Shown in pieces: positions 42,488 to 51,395 of a stretch of 64,000 bases of DNA. The notes beneath the pieces are model-generated. The model searched no databases. It was not told where the DNA came from and was given only the letters and a program-made list of their open reading frames with translations. The position numbers and the translations under genes were made by a program. Numbering within the stretch: position 1 is the first letter of the stretch; each line of letters opens with the position of its first letter. Source of the stretch: Paracoccaceae bacterium (GTDB taxonomy: Bacteria > Pseudomonadota > Alphaproteobacteria > Rhodobacterales > Rhodobacteraceae); the NCBI GenBank assembly GCA_003605175.1, contig QWDA01000001.1:124001-188000 (forward strand), read 5' to 3'.

Positions 42488-43920
42488 GCGCGCTCTGGAC
42501 CGCCCGGGAGGCGGAAGCGGCGACGGGCGGCACCGCGCGCGGCGATTGGCAGGCGGCCGGCGTTTCCATCGACACGCGCACCCTGGCGCCGAGCGATCTG
42601 TTCGTCGCGCTCCGGGCGGCGCGGGACGGGCATGATTTCGTCGCCGACGCACTGGCGAAGGGCGCGGCCGCCGCGCTGGTGTCGCGGGTGCCCGACGGAG
42701 TCGCGCCGGATGCGCCGCTGCTCCTGGTGCCGGATGTGCTCGAGGCGCTGGTGGCGCTGGGCCAGGCGGCGCGGGCGCGGATGACAGGGCAAGTGATCGC
42801 GGTGACCGGGTCGGTCGGCAAGACCTCGACCAAGGAGATGCTGCGCGACGTGCTGGCCGGGCAGGGGCAGGTCCATGCCGCCGAGGCGAGCTACAACAAT
42901 CATTGGGGCGTGCCGCTTACCCTGGCGCGGATGCCGCGCGACACCGATTTCGCGGTGATCGAGATCGGCATGAACCACCCGGGAGAGATCGCGCCGCTCG
43001 CCCGGCTCGCGCGGCCGCATGTGGCGCTGGTCACCACCATCGCGCCGGCGCATCTGGCGGCGTTCGAGAATGTCGCCGCGATCGCGCGCGAGAAGGCGGC
43101 GATCTTCGACGGGCTGGAGCCCGGAGGCACGGCGATCTGGAACGCGGATGCCGAGAGCGCGGATATCCTGGCCGAGGCGGCGGCGCGGCGTGCCCGGGTG
43201 CTGGTGCCGTTCGGATCCGGCGCGGATTGCCCGTTCCGGCTCGGATCGGCGACGCCGTCCGGCGGGTTGACCGTGGTGCAGGCCGAGGCGCGGGGCGTGC
43301 CTGTCCTGTTCAAGATCGGCGCGCCGGGGCGGCATTTCGCGATGAACGCGCTGGGGGCCCTGGCGGCGGTCGCGGCGGTGGGCGGCGACGTGGCGCTGGC
43401 GGCGGTCGATCTCGCGGCCTGGGCGCCGCCCGCGGGGCGCGGCACCCGCGAGACCCTGAGCCTAGACGCGGTCGAGGACGGGATGACGATCGACCTGATC
43501 GACGATGCTTTCAACGCCAATCCGGCCTCGCTCTCGGCGGCGCTGGACGTGCTTGCGGCGGCCGATCCGGTGGACGATATCGGCCGCGTGGCGCGGGGAC
43601 GGCGGATCGCGATCCTTGGCGACATGCTGGAGCTCGGCCCGGAGGCGGACGCGCTGCACGCGGTCGTGGCCGCGCATCCGGCGATGGCGAAACTCGCGGT
43701 GGTGCATTGCGTGGGGCCGCTCATGGCGCATCTCTGGGCTGCCTTGCCCGAGGCGCAGCGGGGCCGGAAGGCCGAGCGCGCCGAGGATCTCGCCCGCGAG
43801 GCGCATCATCTCGTCGATGCGGGCGATGTGGTGCTGGTGAAGGGCTCGAAGGGGAGCCGCGTGAGCCTCGTGGCCGAGGCGATCCGGAAGCTTGGGCAAC
43901 CCCGCCCGGCGGTCGTGTAG
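42484..43920 (+). CDS. murF: UDP-MurNAc-tripeptide-D-Ala-D-Ala ligase
   Basis: A 478-residue Mur ligase that adds D-Ala-D-Ala to the stem peptide. The N-terminal substrate domain has VSIDTRTLAPSDLFVAL. The ATP loop is TGSVGKTSTKEML, and EASYNNHWGVPLTL and IEIGMNHPGEI are family hallmarks. The third domain contains DDAFNANPASLSAAL and ILGDMLELG. The start overlaps murE by ATGA, and mraY follows after 15 bp. Confidence 0.97.
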   Translation: MSALWTAREAEAATGGTARGDWQAAGVSIDTRTLAPSDLFVALRAARDGHDFVADALAKGAAAALVSRVPDGVAPDAPLLLVPDVLEALVALGQAARARMTGQVIAVTGSVGKTSTKEMLRDVLAGQGQVHAAEASYNNHWGVPLTLARMPRDTDFAVIEIGMNHPGEIAPLARLARPHVALVTTIAPAHLAAFENVAAIAREKAAIFDGLEPGGTAIWNADAESADILAEAAARRARVLVPFGSGADCPFRLGSATPSGGLTVVQAEARGVPVLFKIGAPGRHFAMNALGALAAVAAVGGDVALAAVDLAAWAPPAGRGTRETLSLDAVEDGMTIDLIDDAFNANPASLSAALDVLAAADPVDDIGRVARGRRIAILGDMLELGPEADALHAVVAAHPAMAKLAVVHCVGPLMAHLWAALPEAQRGRKAERAEDLAREAHHLVDAGDVVLVKGSKGSRVSLVAEAIRKLGQPRPAVV

Positions 43921-43935
43921 AAAGGACCTGGCTTC

Positions 43936-45021
43936 GTGCTGTACTGGCTGACGGAATTCTCGGATGGCGGCGATGTCTTCAACCTCTTTCGCTACATCAC
44001 CTTTCGGGCCGGGGCGGCCTTCTTCACGGCGCTGATCTTCGGGTTCATCTTCGGCCGCCCGCTGATCAACCTTCTGCGCAAGCGGCAGAAGCACGGGCAG
44101 CCCATTCGCGACGACGGGCCGCAGAGCCACATCACGACGAAGGCCGGGACACCGACGATGGGCGGGCTCCTGATCCTGTCGGCGCTGCTTGTCTCGACGC
44201 TCCTCTGGGCGCGGCTCGACAATGCCTATGTCTGGATCGTGCTTTTCGTGACCGCCGGGTTCGGCCTGATCGGTTTCGCCGACGACTATGCGAAAGTCAC
44301 CAAGAACACGCATAAAGGGGTGTCGGGCAAGGTCCGTTTCGGCATCGGGCTCGCGATCGCGGCGATCGCGGGGTATTGGGCGGCGACGCTGCATCCGGAC
44401 GATCTGAGCTGGCGCCTCGCCGTGCCGGTGTTCAAGGACGTGCTCCTGAACCTCGGGATCCTGTTCGTGCCCTTCGCGATGCTGGTGATCGTCGGCGCGG
44501 CGAACGCGGTGAACCTGACCGACGGGCTCGACGGGCTGGCGATCATGCCGGTGATGATCGCGGCCGGTGCGCTCGGGGTGATCGCCTATGCGGTGGGGCG
44601 GGTCGACTTTTCGGAATATCTCGAGGTCCATTACGTGCCGGGGACCGGCGAGATCCTCGTCTTCACTGCCGGGCTGATCGGCGGCGGGCTGGGGTTCCTG
44701 TGGTACAACGCGCCGCCGGCGGCGGTGTTCATGGGCGATACCGGGTCGCTGGCGCTGGGCGGCGCGCTGGGGGCGATCGCGGTGGCGACCAAGCACGAGA
44801 TCGTGCTGGCGATCGTCGGCGGGCTCTTCGTGGTCGAGGCGCTCTCGGTGATCATCCAGGTCGCCTATTTCAAGCGGACCGGGAAGCGGGTGTTCCTGAT
44901 GGCGCCCATTCACCACCATTTCGAGAAGCAGGGCTGGGCCGAGCCGCAGATCGTGATCCGGTTCTGGATCATCTCGCTCATTCTCGCGCTGATCGGGCTC
45001 GCGACGCTCAAGGTGCGGTAG
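43936..45021 (+). CDS. mraY: Phospho-MurNAc-pentapeptide transferase
   Basis: A 361-residue inner-membrane enzyme that makes lipid I from undecaprenyl phosphate and UDP-MurNAc-pentapeptide. It has about ten helices with the signature loops [19 protein letters not shown] (catalytic Asp pair), [10 protein letters not shown] and [10 protein letters not shown]. It starts at GTG 43936 with AAAGGA 9 nt before it. It is the last division-cluster gene here: murD, ftsW and murG do not follow, which is unusual. Confidence 0.97.
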   Translation: MLYWLTEFSDGGDVFNLFRYITFRAGAAFFTALIFGFIFGRPLINLLRKRQKHGQPIRDDGPQSHITTKAGTPTMGGLLILSALLVSTLLWARLDNAYVWIVLFVTAGFGLIGFADDYAKVTKNTHKGVSGKVRFGIGLAIAAIAGYWAATLHPDDLSWRLAVPVFKDVLLNLGILFVPFAMLVIVGAANAVNLTDGLDGLAIMPVMIAAGALGVIAYAVGRVDFSEYLEVHYVPGTGEILVFTAGLIGGGLGFLWYNAPPAAVFMGDTGSLALGGALGAIAVATKHEIVLAIVGGLFVVEALSVIIQVAYFKRTGKRVFLMAPIHHHFEKQGWAEPQIVIRFWIISLILALIGLATLKVR

Positions 45022-45137
45022 GGGCTGCGCCCTGAGCCGGCCGCCGGATCGGCTGGCCAATCTGGACTCCTGGACCGTTCATGAACGGATGTCGGCTGTT
45101 TTTCGCGCCGCATTGCATGGCGCTTTACGCATGATCT

Positions 45138-45161
45138 ATATTTCGTATATTCTGGAAATAT
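45138..45161. promoter_or_regulatory. Inverted repeat at the start of the ars operon (candidate ArsR operator)
   Basis: ATATTTC (45138-45144) and GAAATAT (45155-45161) are perfect 7-bp arms with 10 nt between. The right arm overlaps the ATG of the ArsR-ArsC gene. AT-rich imperfect dyads over the promoter are typical ArsR sites. No good ribosome-binding site is visible, so translation may be close to leaderless. Inferred. Confidence 0.5.
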
Positions 45162-45993
45162 GGAAACACAGGAATCGAACACCTTCGCGACGTTGGGCCA
45201 TCCGGGGCGGCTGGCGCTCTTGCGGCTCCTGATCCGGCGCTATCCCGACCACGTTGCGGCGGGGGAGCTTGCCGCAGCCCTTGAGTGCCCGCCTTCCACG
45301 CTCTCGGCCCATCTCGCCGGGCTGATGCGGGTCGGGCTGGTGCGCCAGGAACGCGCTGGCACCTCGCTCCGCTACGCCGCCGACATGGCGGCGCTGCGCG
45401 GGGTCTTCGAATTCCTGTTTCTGGACTGCTGCCGGGGACGGCCGGAAATCTGTGCGCCGCTCGGGGGCGTCTCAACGGCCTGGAGGAAGGAAATGTCGGA
45501 AAAGTACAATGTGCTCTTCGTCTGCACGGGGAACTCCGCGCGGTCGATCTTCGCCGAGGCGATCCTGAGGAAGGAGGCCGGCGCCCGGTTCAACGCCTAT
45601 TCGGCCGGAACGCGACCGGCCTCGGAACTGAACCCCTTCGCGCTCGGGCTCCTGCGGGGCAAGGGGCACGATGTCTCGATGCTGCGCGCGAAGACGGTCG
45701 GAGAATTCCGGGGCGACGCCGCGATCCGTATGGATTTCGTCTTCACCGTCTGCGACCGGGCCGCGAACGAGGAATGTCCGCCCTGGGAGGGGCAGCCGGT
45801 CAGCGCGCATTGGGGCATGCCCGATCCGGTGAAGGCCGCGGGCAGCGATGCCGAGCGCGGACTGGCCTTTCAGGCGGCCTATGGCGCGCTCCGCAACCGG
45901 ATCGCGGCCTTTGCGGCGCTGCCCCTGGAAACGCTCGACCGGATCTCGCTGCAGCGGGCGGTGGACGATATCGGCCGCGGGGTTCCGGCATGA
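45160..45993 (+). CDS. ArsR-ArsC fusion: arsenic-responsive repressor and arsenate reductase-like domain
   Basis: A 277-residue fusion. Residues 1 to about 100 are an ArsR/SmtB winged helix ([33 protein letters not shown]). Cys90, Cys91 and Cys98 are close to the As(III) site of Acidithiobacillus-type ArsR. Residues about 114-277 are a low-molecular-weight phosphatase/ArsC domain with the P-loop Cys122-x5-Arg128 (VCTGNSARS) and the downstream Asp in GMPDPVK. The phosphatase half resembles ArsC but its redox Cys set is not fully clear. The gene leads the ars operon and overlaps gapJ by ATGA. Confidence 0.88.
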   Translation: METQESNTFATLGHPGRLALLRLLIRRYPDHVAAGELAAALECPPSTLSAHLAGLMRVGLVRQERAGTSLRYAADMAALRGVFEFLFLDCCRGRPEICAPLGGVSTAWRKEMSEKYNVLFVCTGNSARSIFAEAILRKEAGARFNAYSAGTRPASELNPFALGLLRGKGHDVSMLRAKTVGEFRGDAAIRMDFVFTVCDRAANEECPPWEGQPVSAHWGMPDPVKAAGSDAERGLAFQAAYGALRNRIAAFAALPLETLDRISLQRAVDDIGRGVPA

Positions 45994-46988
45994 CGCGCTA
46001 TGCGCTGAACGGGCTGGGCCGGATGGGCAAGCTGGCGCTCCGGCCGCTCCTGGAGCGCGGCGCCGGGATCGCCTGGATCAACGACGCGATCGGCGATCCG
46101 GCGATTCATGCGCATTTGTTGGAATTCGACACGGTGCACGGGCGGTGGGATGCCCGCATCGAAGTGGATGCGGAGAGCGTGACGGTTGATGGAACGCGGT
46201 TGCCGTTTGCGGGCGTCGGGCGCATCCCGGACCTGCCGCTCGACGGGGTCGATGTGGTGATCGACTGCACCGGGGTGTTCAAGTCGGAGGCGGCGCTGGC
46301 GCCCTATTTCGAGGCCGGTGTGAAGAAGGTGGTGGTCTCGGCGCCGGTGAAGGACGGGGATGCGGCGAATATCGTCTATGGCGTGAACCAGGCGGACTAC
46401 GACCCGGCGCGGCACCGGATCGTGACGGCGGCCTCCTGCACGACGAACTGTCTCGCGCCGGTGGTGAAGGTGATCCATGAGGGGATCGGGATAAGGCACG
46501 GTTCGATCACCACGCTGCACGATGTGACGAACACCCAGACCATCGTCGACCGGCCGGCCAGGGACCTGCGCCGCGCGCGGTCGGCGCTGAACTCGCTGAT
46601 CCCGACGACGACGGGCAGCGCCACGGCGATCACGCTGATCTACCCGGAGCTCAAGGGGCGGCTGAACGGTCATGCGGTGCGGGTGCCGCTTCTGAACGCT
46701 TCGCTCACCGACTGCGTGTTCGAAGTGGCGCGGGAGACTAGCGCGGAGGAGGTGAACGCCCTGTTCCGGACGGCGGCGGAGGGGCCGCTTGCGGGGATCC
46801 TCGGCTATGAGGAGCGGCCGCTCGTCTCGGCGGATTACGTGAACGACACGCGGTCCTCGATCGTGGATGCGCCCTCGACGATGGTGGTGAACGGGACGCA
46901 GGTGAAGGTCTATGCCTGGTACGACAACGAGATGGGCTATGCGCATCGGCTGGTGGACGTGGCGCTGATGGTCGGGGCGTCGGTGTGA
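45990..46988 (+). CDS. ArsJ-associated glyceraldehyde-3-phosphate dehydrogenase
   Basis: A 332-residue GAPDH. NAD site ALNGLGRMG (residues 5-13), catalytic Cys150 in AASCTTNC, and the C-terminal [16 protein letters not shown]. In arsJ operons this enzyme uses arsenate in place of phosphate to form 1-arseno-3-phosphoglycerate, the substrate that ArsJ exports. It is coupled on both sides: ATGA overlap with the ArsR-ArsC gene and GTGA overlap with arsJ. This context distinguishes it from a glycolytic GAPDH. Confidence 0.93.
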   Translation: MTRYALNGLGRMGKLALRPLLERGAGIAWINDAIGDPAIHAHLLEFDTVHGRWDARIEVDAESVTVDGTRLPFAGVGRIPDLPLDGVDVVIDCTGVFKSEAALAPYFEAGVKKVVVSAPVKDGDAANIVYGVNQADYDPARHRIVTAASCTTNCLAPVVKVIHEGIGIRHGSITTLHDVTNTQTIVDRPARDLRRARSALNSLIPTTTGSATAITLIYPELKGRLNGHAVRVPLLNASLTDCVFEVARETSAEEVNALFRTAAEGPLAGILGYEERPLVSADYVNDTRSSIVDAPSTMVVNGTQVKVYAWYDNEMGYAHRLVDVALMVGASV

Positions 46989-48244
46989 GCGTTGCGGAAG
47001 GCGCGCGCGCGGGCCTCGGGGCCTATGTCGCGGTGACGGCGGCCTATTGGGCGTTCATGCTCACCGACGGGGCGCTCAGGATGCTGGTGCTCCTGCATTT
47101 CCACACGCTCGGATTCTCGCCGGTGGCGCTGGCATATCTGTTCCTCCTCTACGAGGTGGCGGGGATGGCGACGAACCTTTCGGCGGGCTGGATCGCCGCC
47201 CGGTTCGGGCTGACCTCGACGCTCTATGCCGGGCTTGGCCTGCAGGTGCTGGCGCTGCTGGCCCTGTCGCGGCTCGATCCGGCCTGGTCGGTGGGCGCGT
47301 CGGTCGCCTTTGTGATGGCGGTGCAGGGGGCGAGCGGGGTCGCGAAGGACCTGGCGAAGATGTCGTCGAAATCCGCGGTGAAGCTGCTGGCGCCGAAGGA
47401 GGGCGGGGGGCTCTTCCGCTGGGTCGCGGTGCTGACCGGGTCGAAGAACGCGGTGAAGGGGGTGGGCTTTCTCCTCGGCGCGGCGCTTCTGGCGGGGGTC
47501 GGGTTCACCTGGGCGGTCCTTGGAATGGCGGCGGGGCTGGCCGCGATCCTTCTGGCGGTGGCGCTGACGATGCCTTCCGGGCTGCCCCGCGGGCGGAAGG
47601 GGGCGAAATTTTCAGAGCTTTTCTCGAAATCGGCGAATGTGAACTGGCTGTCCGTGGCGCGGCTGTTCCTGTTCGGCGCCCGGGACGTGTGGTTCGTGGT
47701 GGGGATCCCGATCTATTTCCACGGGGTTCTCTCGGACGGAACCGCCACGGGCGACCGGGCAGCTTTCTTTCTGGTGGGCAGTTTCATGGCCGGCTGGATC
47801 GTGCTTTACGGCGCGGTACAGGCCGCCGCGCCGAAGCTCCTGCGCGCGGCCGGGAAACCTGTCGGGGAGTTGGCGGGGGCGGCACGGAAATGGGCCTTCG
47901 GCCTGACGGCGATCCCGGCGCTTCTGGCCCTGGCGGCCGCTTTCGCGGGAGGGCCGGCGCCCTGGCTGACCGCGACGCTCATTGCCGGGCTTCTGGCCTT
48001 CGGCGCGGTCTTTGCGATCAATTCCGCGCTGCATTCCTACCTGATCCTTGCCTTCTCCCGGGTCGAACGGGTGACGATGGATGTGGGCTTCTACTACATG
48101 GCCAATGCGGGCGGGCGGCTCCTTGGCACGCTGCTGTCCGGCCTCGCCTTTCAGGCGGGCGGTCTGGCGCTCTGCCTTGCGGTGGCGGCGGCGATGGTGG
48201 CGCTGAGCGGGCTCGCGGCCGCGCGGCTCGGTTCCGAGGCGTAG
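46985..48244 (+). CDS. arsJ: Organoarsenical efflux MFS transporter ArsJ
   Basis: A 419-residue major-facilitator protein with about 12 hydrophobic helices. Recognisable ArsJ stretches are [20 protein letters not shown] at the N-terminus and the loop [19 protein letters not shown]. It exports 1-arseno-3-phosphoglycerate, which then decays to arsenate outside the cell. It starts at GTG 46985, overlapping the GAPDH stop. Confidence 0.93.
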   Translation: MSVAEGARAGLGAYVAVTAAYWAFMLTDGALRMLVLLHFHTLGFSPVALAYLFLLYEVAGMATNLSAGWIAARFGLTSTLYAGLGLQVLALLALSRLDPAWSVGASVAFVMAVQGASGVAKDLAKMSSKSAVKLLAPKEGGGLFRWVAVLTGSKNAVKGVGFLLGAALLAGVGFTWAVLGMAAGLAAILLAVALTMPSGLPRGRKGAKFSELFSKSANVNWLSVARLFLFGARDVWFVVGIPIYFHGVLSDGTATGDRAAFFLVGSFMAGWIVLYGAVQAAAPKLLRAAGKPVGELAGAARKWAFGLTAIPALLALAAAFAGGPAPWLTATLIAGLLAFGAVFAINSALHSYLILAFSRVERVTMDVGFYYMANAGGRLLGTLLSGLAFQAGGLALCLAVAAAMVALSGLAAARLGSEA

Positions 48245-48400
48245 GCGGCGCTGCGGCCGTGCCCCGCGCGGATCGGGGCCGGCGGGCCGCATCGGTTCGG
48301 TGGCCTTGCCGGTGGCCGGGGCGGGGCTGTCGGTCGTCGTCAACCACGCGATAAGCCGGGCTGTGGTATTCGCCGACGGGGACACCGGAGAGGCGGAGTG

Positions 48401-49348
48401 ATGACGGACGGACTGGTTGGACATACGGGGTTCGTGGGCGGCAACCTCATGGCAGCGCACGGGTTTCAGGGGCGGTACAACCGTGCGAACATTGCGGAGC
48501 TGGCGGGGGCGGCGTTCGACCGGCTGGTCGTTTCGGCGGTGCCCGCGACGCTGTGGCTCGCCAATAGAGACCCGGAGGCGGATCGCGAGAACATCCTGAC
48601 ACTGTTCGAGACGCTGCGCCGGGTCGAGGCGGGAACGCTCGTGCTGGTCTCGACCATCGCGGTCTATCGCGATCCGTTCGGGATGCCTGACGAGGACAGC
48701 ACCGAGTTCGAGGTGGAGCGGGCTTATGGGCGGAACCGGCGCGAGCTGGAGGCGCTGCTCGCCGAGGCGTTCCCGAGGCACCTGATCCTGCGGCTCCCGG
48801 CGCCGTTCGGGCGCGGACTGAAAAGGAACTTCCTGTTCGACCTGATGAACCCGGTGCCGTCCTTCCTCAATCCCGAGATGTTCGGGCGGCTCCGCGCGGC
48901 GGCGGGGCCTGCGGACTTGGCGCTGCTCGAAGCGGCCTTCGCCTGGGACGCGGGCGCCACCATGTGGGAATTCCGGCGGGCGGCGTTCTCGGACGGGCCG
49001 GAGGGCGCGCGCATTGGCGCGCTTTGCGCGGGGGCGGGCATCTCGGCGGTGAGCTTCACCAATGCCGACAGCGTGTTCCAGTTCTACGACCTCGCGCGGC
49101 TCTGGGCGGATATCGAGAGGGCGCTGGCCGAGGGGATTTCGGTGCTGAATCTCGCCACCGAGCCTGTGACGGCGGGCGAGATCCATGCGCAGCTGACCGG
49201 GCGGCCGATGCTGCATCGCAGTGCCGGCCTGGTGCGGCAGGACATGCGGACGCGCCATGACGGGCTCTGGGGCCGCTCGGACGGCTATCTGGCGGGGCGC
49301 GAGGATGTCCTGGCGGCGATCGGGGCATTCGTCGGGGGGCGCGTGTGA
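48401..49348 (+). CDS. NAD(P)-dependent epimerase/dehydratase-like protein
   Basis: A 315-residue Rossmann protein. The glycine-rich GHTGFVGGNL is at residues about 6-15. A VLVSTIAVYRDPFG segment and a Tyr in RAYGRNRREL give the extended-SDR Ser/Tyr-x3-(Lys replaced by Arg) pattern. The replacement of Lys makes catalysis uncertain. The C-terminal half has LNLATEPVTAGEIHAQLTG, as in sugar-nucleotide epimerases. ATG at 48401, immediately after a possible GTG. An isomerase remnant overlaps its 3' end, as if the two once formed a sugar-modifying pair. Confidence 0.7.
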   Translation: MTDGLVGHTGFVGGNLMAAHGFQGRYNRANIAELAGAAFDRLVVSAVPATLWLANRDPEADRENILTLFETLRRVEAGTLVLVSTIAVYRDPFGMPDEDSTEFEVERAYGRNRRELEALLAEAFPRHLILRLPAPFGRGLKRNFLFDLMNPVPSFLNPEMFGRLRAAAGPADLALLEAAFAWDAGATMWEFRRAAFSDGPEGARIGALCAGAGISAVSFTNADSVFQFYDLARLWADIERALAEGISVLNLATEPVTAGEIHAQLTGRPMLHRSAGLVRQDMRTRHDGLWGRSDGYLAGREDVLAAIGAFVGGRV

Positions 49349-49467
49349 GGCTGGCGGTCTCGAGTATCGCTTGGGCGGCGGAGGAAAGTGCGGCGGGCCA
49401 TGCGCCTGTCACGAGCCTGGCGGCGGGGCGTCGCTTCACCGATACGACGAACGGTTTTCGCGGCTAA
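49345..49467 (+). pseudogene. Remnant of a sugar-phosphate isomerase/epimerase
   Basis: A GTG overlapping the previous stop begins MRLAVSSIAWAAEES, the typical first strand of AP-endonuclease-2-type sugar phosphate isomerases/epimerases. The frame ends after 40 codons, where the real enzymes have about 260 residues. The following sequence to 49634 shows no continuing similarity in any frame. The rest has been lost or replaced. Confidence 0.5.
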
Positions 49468-49634
49468 CCGGCTCGGTTTTCGGGTGGCGGATGTAGGTGT
49501 GCGGCGGGCCTGTCCGGCGAGCGGTCAGGTGCCGACGACGATTGGCGGAGTCAAAGGCAAGTTCGACCTGTTGGTAGAGCTTTTCGCCGCCGCATCGGGG
49601 CGATACGATCCCTGAAAGGACTGGGAGTGGATTC

Positions 49635-50399
49635 ATGGACATAGCGGGACAGGTGGCGCTCGTCACAGGCGGGGCGAGCGGGCTCGGTGCGGCGACGGCG
49701 CGGCTTCTTGCGTCGCAGGGGGCGAAGGTCGCGGTGGTCGATTTCGACGCGGCGCGTGGAGCGGCGGTGGCCGAGGAGATCGGCGGGGCGGCGTTTGCTT
49801 GCGATGTGGGCGACGAGGCCTCGGTCGCGGCGGCGGTGGAGGGCGCGGCGGAGCGGCTGGGTAGTGCGCCCCGGGTGGCGGTGAGCTGCGCGGGGATCGG
49901 GCTCGCCGCACGGATCGTCGGGCGCGAGGGCAAGCTCTCGGTCGACGTGTTCGAACGGACGATCCGGGTGAACCTGCTCGGGACCTACCTGGTGATGTCC
50001 CATGCCGCGCGGGCGATGCAGGCGCTGGAGCCGCTCGAGACCGGCGAGCGGGGTGTGATCGTCAACACCTCTTCGGCGGCCTGGCAGGACGGGCAGGTGG
50101 GTCAGGCGGCCTATTCGGCCTCGAAGGGCGGCATTGCCGCGATGTGCCTGCCGGCGGCGCGGGAATTCGCGAAGACCGGAATCCGCGTGATGGCGATCGC
50201 GCCCGGGCTGTTCCACACGCCGATGATGGAGGGGCTGCCGGAGGAGACCGTGGCCGGGATCACCGCCAATATCCCGTTCCCGAACCGTCTGGGGCAGGCG
50301 GAGGAATATGCGCTTCTGGTGAGCCAGATCGTCGCCAATGCCTATCTGAACGGCACCACGATCCGGCTCGATGCGGCCACGCGGTTGCCGCCGCGCTAG
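49635..50399 (+). CDS. SDR oxidoreductase, type II 3-hydroxyacyl-CoA dehydrogenase-like
   Basis: A 254-residue classical short-chain dehydrogenase. Cofactor loop TGGASGLG (residues 11-18), Asp in VVDFDAA favouring NAD, and catalytic Tyr/Lys in AYSASKGG. NTSSAAW supplies the Ser region. The C-terminal FPNRLGQAEEYALLV is close to HSD17B10-type 3-hydroxyacyl-CoA dehydrogenases, suggesting a role in fatty-acid or branched-chain breakdown. Convergent with pdxA. Confidence 0.87.
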   Translation: MDIAGQVALVTGGASGLGAATARLLASQGAKVAVVDFDAARGAAVAEEIGGAAFACDVGDEASVAAAVEGAAERLGSAPRVAVSCAGIGLAARIVGREGKLSVDVFERTIRVNLLGTYLVMSHAARAMQALEPLETGERGVIVNTSSAAWQDGQVGQAAYSASKGGIAAMCLPAAREFAKTGIRVMAIAPGLFHTPMMEGLPEETVAGITANIPFPNRLGQAEEYALLVSQIVANAYLNGTTIRLDAATRLPPR

Positions 50400-50408
50400 G
50401 ATCTGGCG

Positions 50409-51395
50409 CTACTCGGGCGGAGGGCTCTGAGAGTTCCGCCGGGAGGCGATATCGGCGGCCATCCGAAGGGCGGCGATGAGCGAGGTCGGATCGGCCCGGC
50501 CCTTTCCGGCGATGTCGAAGGCGGTGCCGTGGTCGGGAGAGGTGCGCACGAAGGGCAGGCCCAGGGTGACGTTGACGCCGCCGGCGAAGTCGATGGTCTT
50601 GATCGGGATCAGCGCCTGGTCGTGATACATCGCGACGGCGGCGTCATAGCCGGCGCGGGCGGCGGAGTGGAACATCGTATCGGCGGGGAGGGGGCCGCGC
50701 AGCGCCATGCCTTCGGCGCGAAGCCGGTCGAGGACCGGCGCGATGATCTCGGCATCCTCGCGACCCATCTTGCCGCCTTCGCCGGCATGGGGGTTCAGCC
50801 CGGCGACCGCGATCCGGGCGCGGGTCAGCCCGAAATCCCGGACCAGCGCGGCATGGGTGATGCGAAGCACCTGCTCCAGGGTGTCGGGTGTCAGTGCGCG
50901 GGGCACTTCGGAGAGCGCGATATGGATGGTGGCCGGGACGACGCGGAGTTCCGGGCAGGCGAGCATCATTGCCACGGGTGCCCCGCCGGCGAGATCGGCG
51001 AGATATTCGGTATGGCCGGGAAAGGCGAAGCCCGCGCCGTCGATCAGGACTTCCTTCGAGATCGGGCAGGTGGTGATCGCTGCCGCGTCGCCGCTTGTCG
51101 CCAGGGCGACGGCCCGGGCGATGATCTCGACCACGGCGGCGGCGTTGCGGTGGTCGGGCTGGCCGGGGATCGCGGGTTCGGGGAAGGGATGCAGCAGCAC
51201 CGGGAGGCCGTGGCGCTGCGCTCCGGCGGTTTCCGCGGGGTCGGCGATTTCCACTGTTCGGGCGCCTTCGGGCAAATGCACCGGGTCGCCGATCCAGAAG
51301 AAGGGGAGACTCCCGCCGAGCCGGTCATGTGCCTTGACGGCGATCTCCGGGCCGATGCCGGCCGGATCGCCGCAGGTCAGCGCGACGGGTTTCAT
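50409..51395 (-). CDS. pdxA: 4-hydroxythreonine-4-phosphate dehydrogenase
   Basis: A 328-residue enzyme of DXP-dependent vitamin B6 synthesis, NAD and divalent-metal dependent. The start MKPVALTCGDPAGIGPEI is diagnostic. Metal-binding His residues are in GHTEYLADLAGG, GLNPHAGEGGKMG and AMYHDQALIPIKT. The ATG at 51395 overlaps the surA stop by 4 nt. In related bacteria rsmA (ksgA) usually follows pdxA; here the strand changes to an SDR gene. Confidence 0.96.
   Translation of the reverse strand: MKPVALTCGDPAGIGPEIAVKAHDRLGGSLPFFWIGDPVHLPEGARTVEIADPAETAGAQRHGLPVLLHPFPEPAIPGQPDHRNAAAVVEIIARAVALATSGDAAAITTCPISKEVLIDGAGFAFPGHTEYLADLAGGAPVAMMLACPELRVVPATIHIALSEVPRALTPDTLEQVLRITHAALVRDFGLTRARIAVAGLNPHAGEGGKMGREDAEIIAPVLDRLRAEGMALRGPLPADTMFHSAARAGYDAAVAMYHDQALIPIKTIDFAGGVNVTLGLPFVRTSPDHGTAFDIAGKGRADPTSLIAALRMAADIASRRNSQSPPPE

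Noticed and set aside
43936-45130. Decayed murD after mraY
   Set aside because: The 138 bp between mraY and the ars operon are too short and show no Mur-ligase motif in any frame, so murD is absent here, not degraded in place.
48300-48401. 33-codon GTG frame (MALPVAGAGLSVVVNHAIS) ending on the start of the epimerase-like gene
   Set aside because: The stop overlaps the next ATG, which is suggestive, but there is no clear ribosome-binding site or homology, and it is too short to support.
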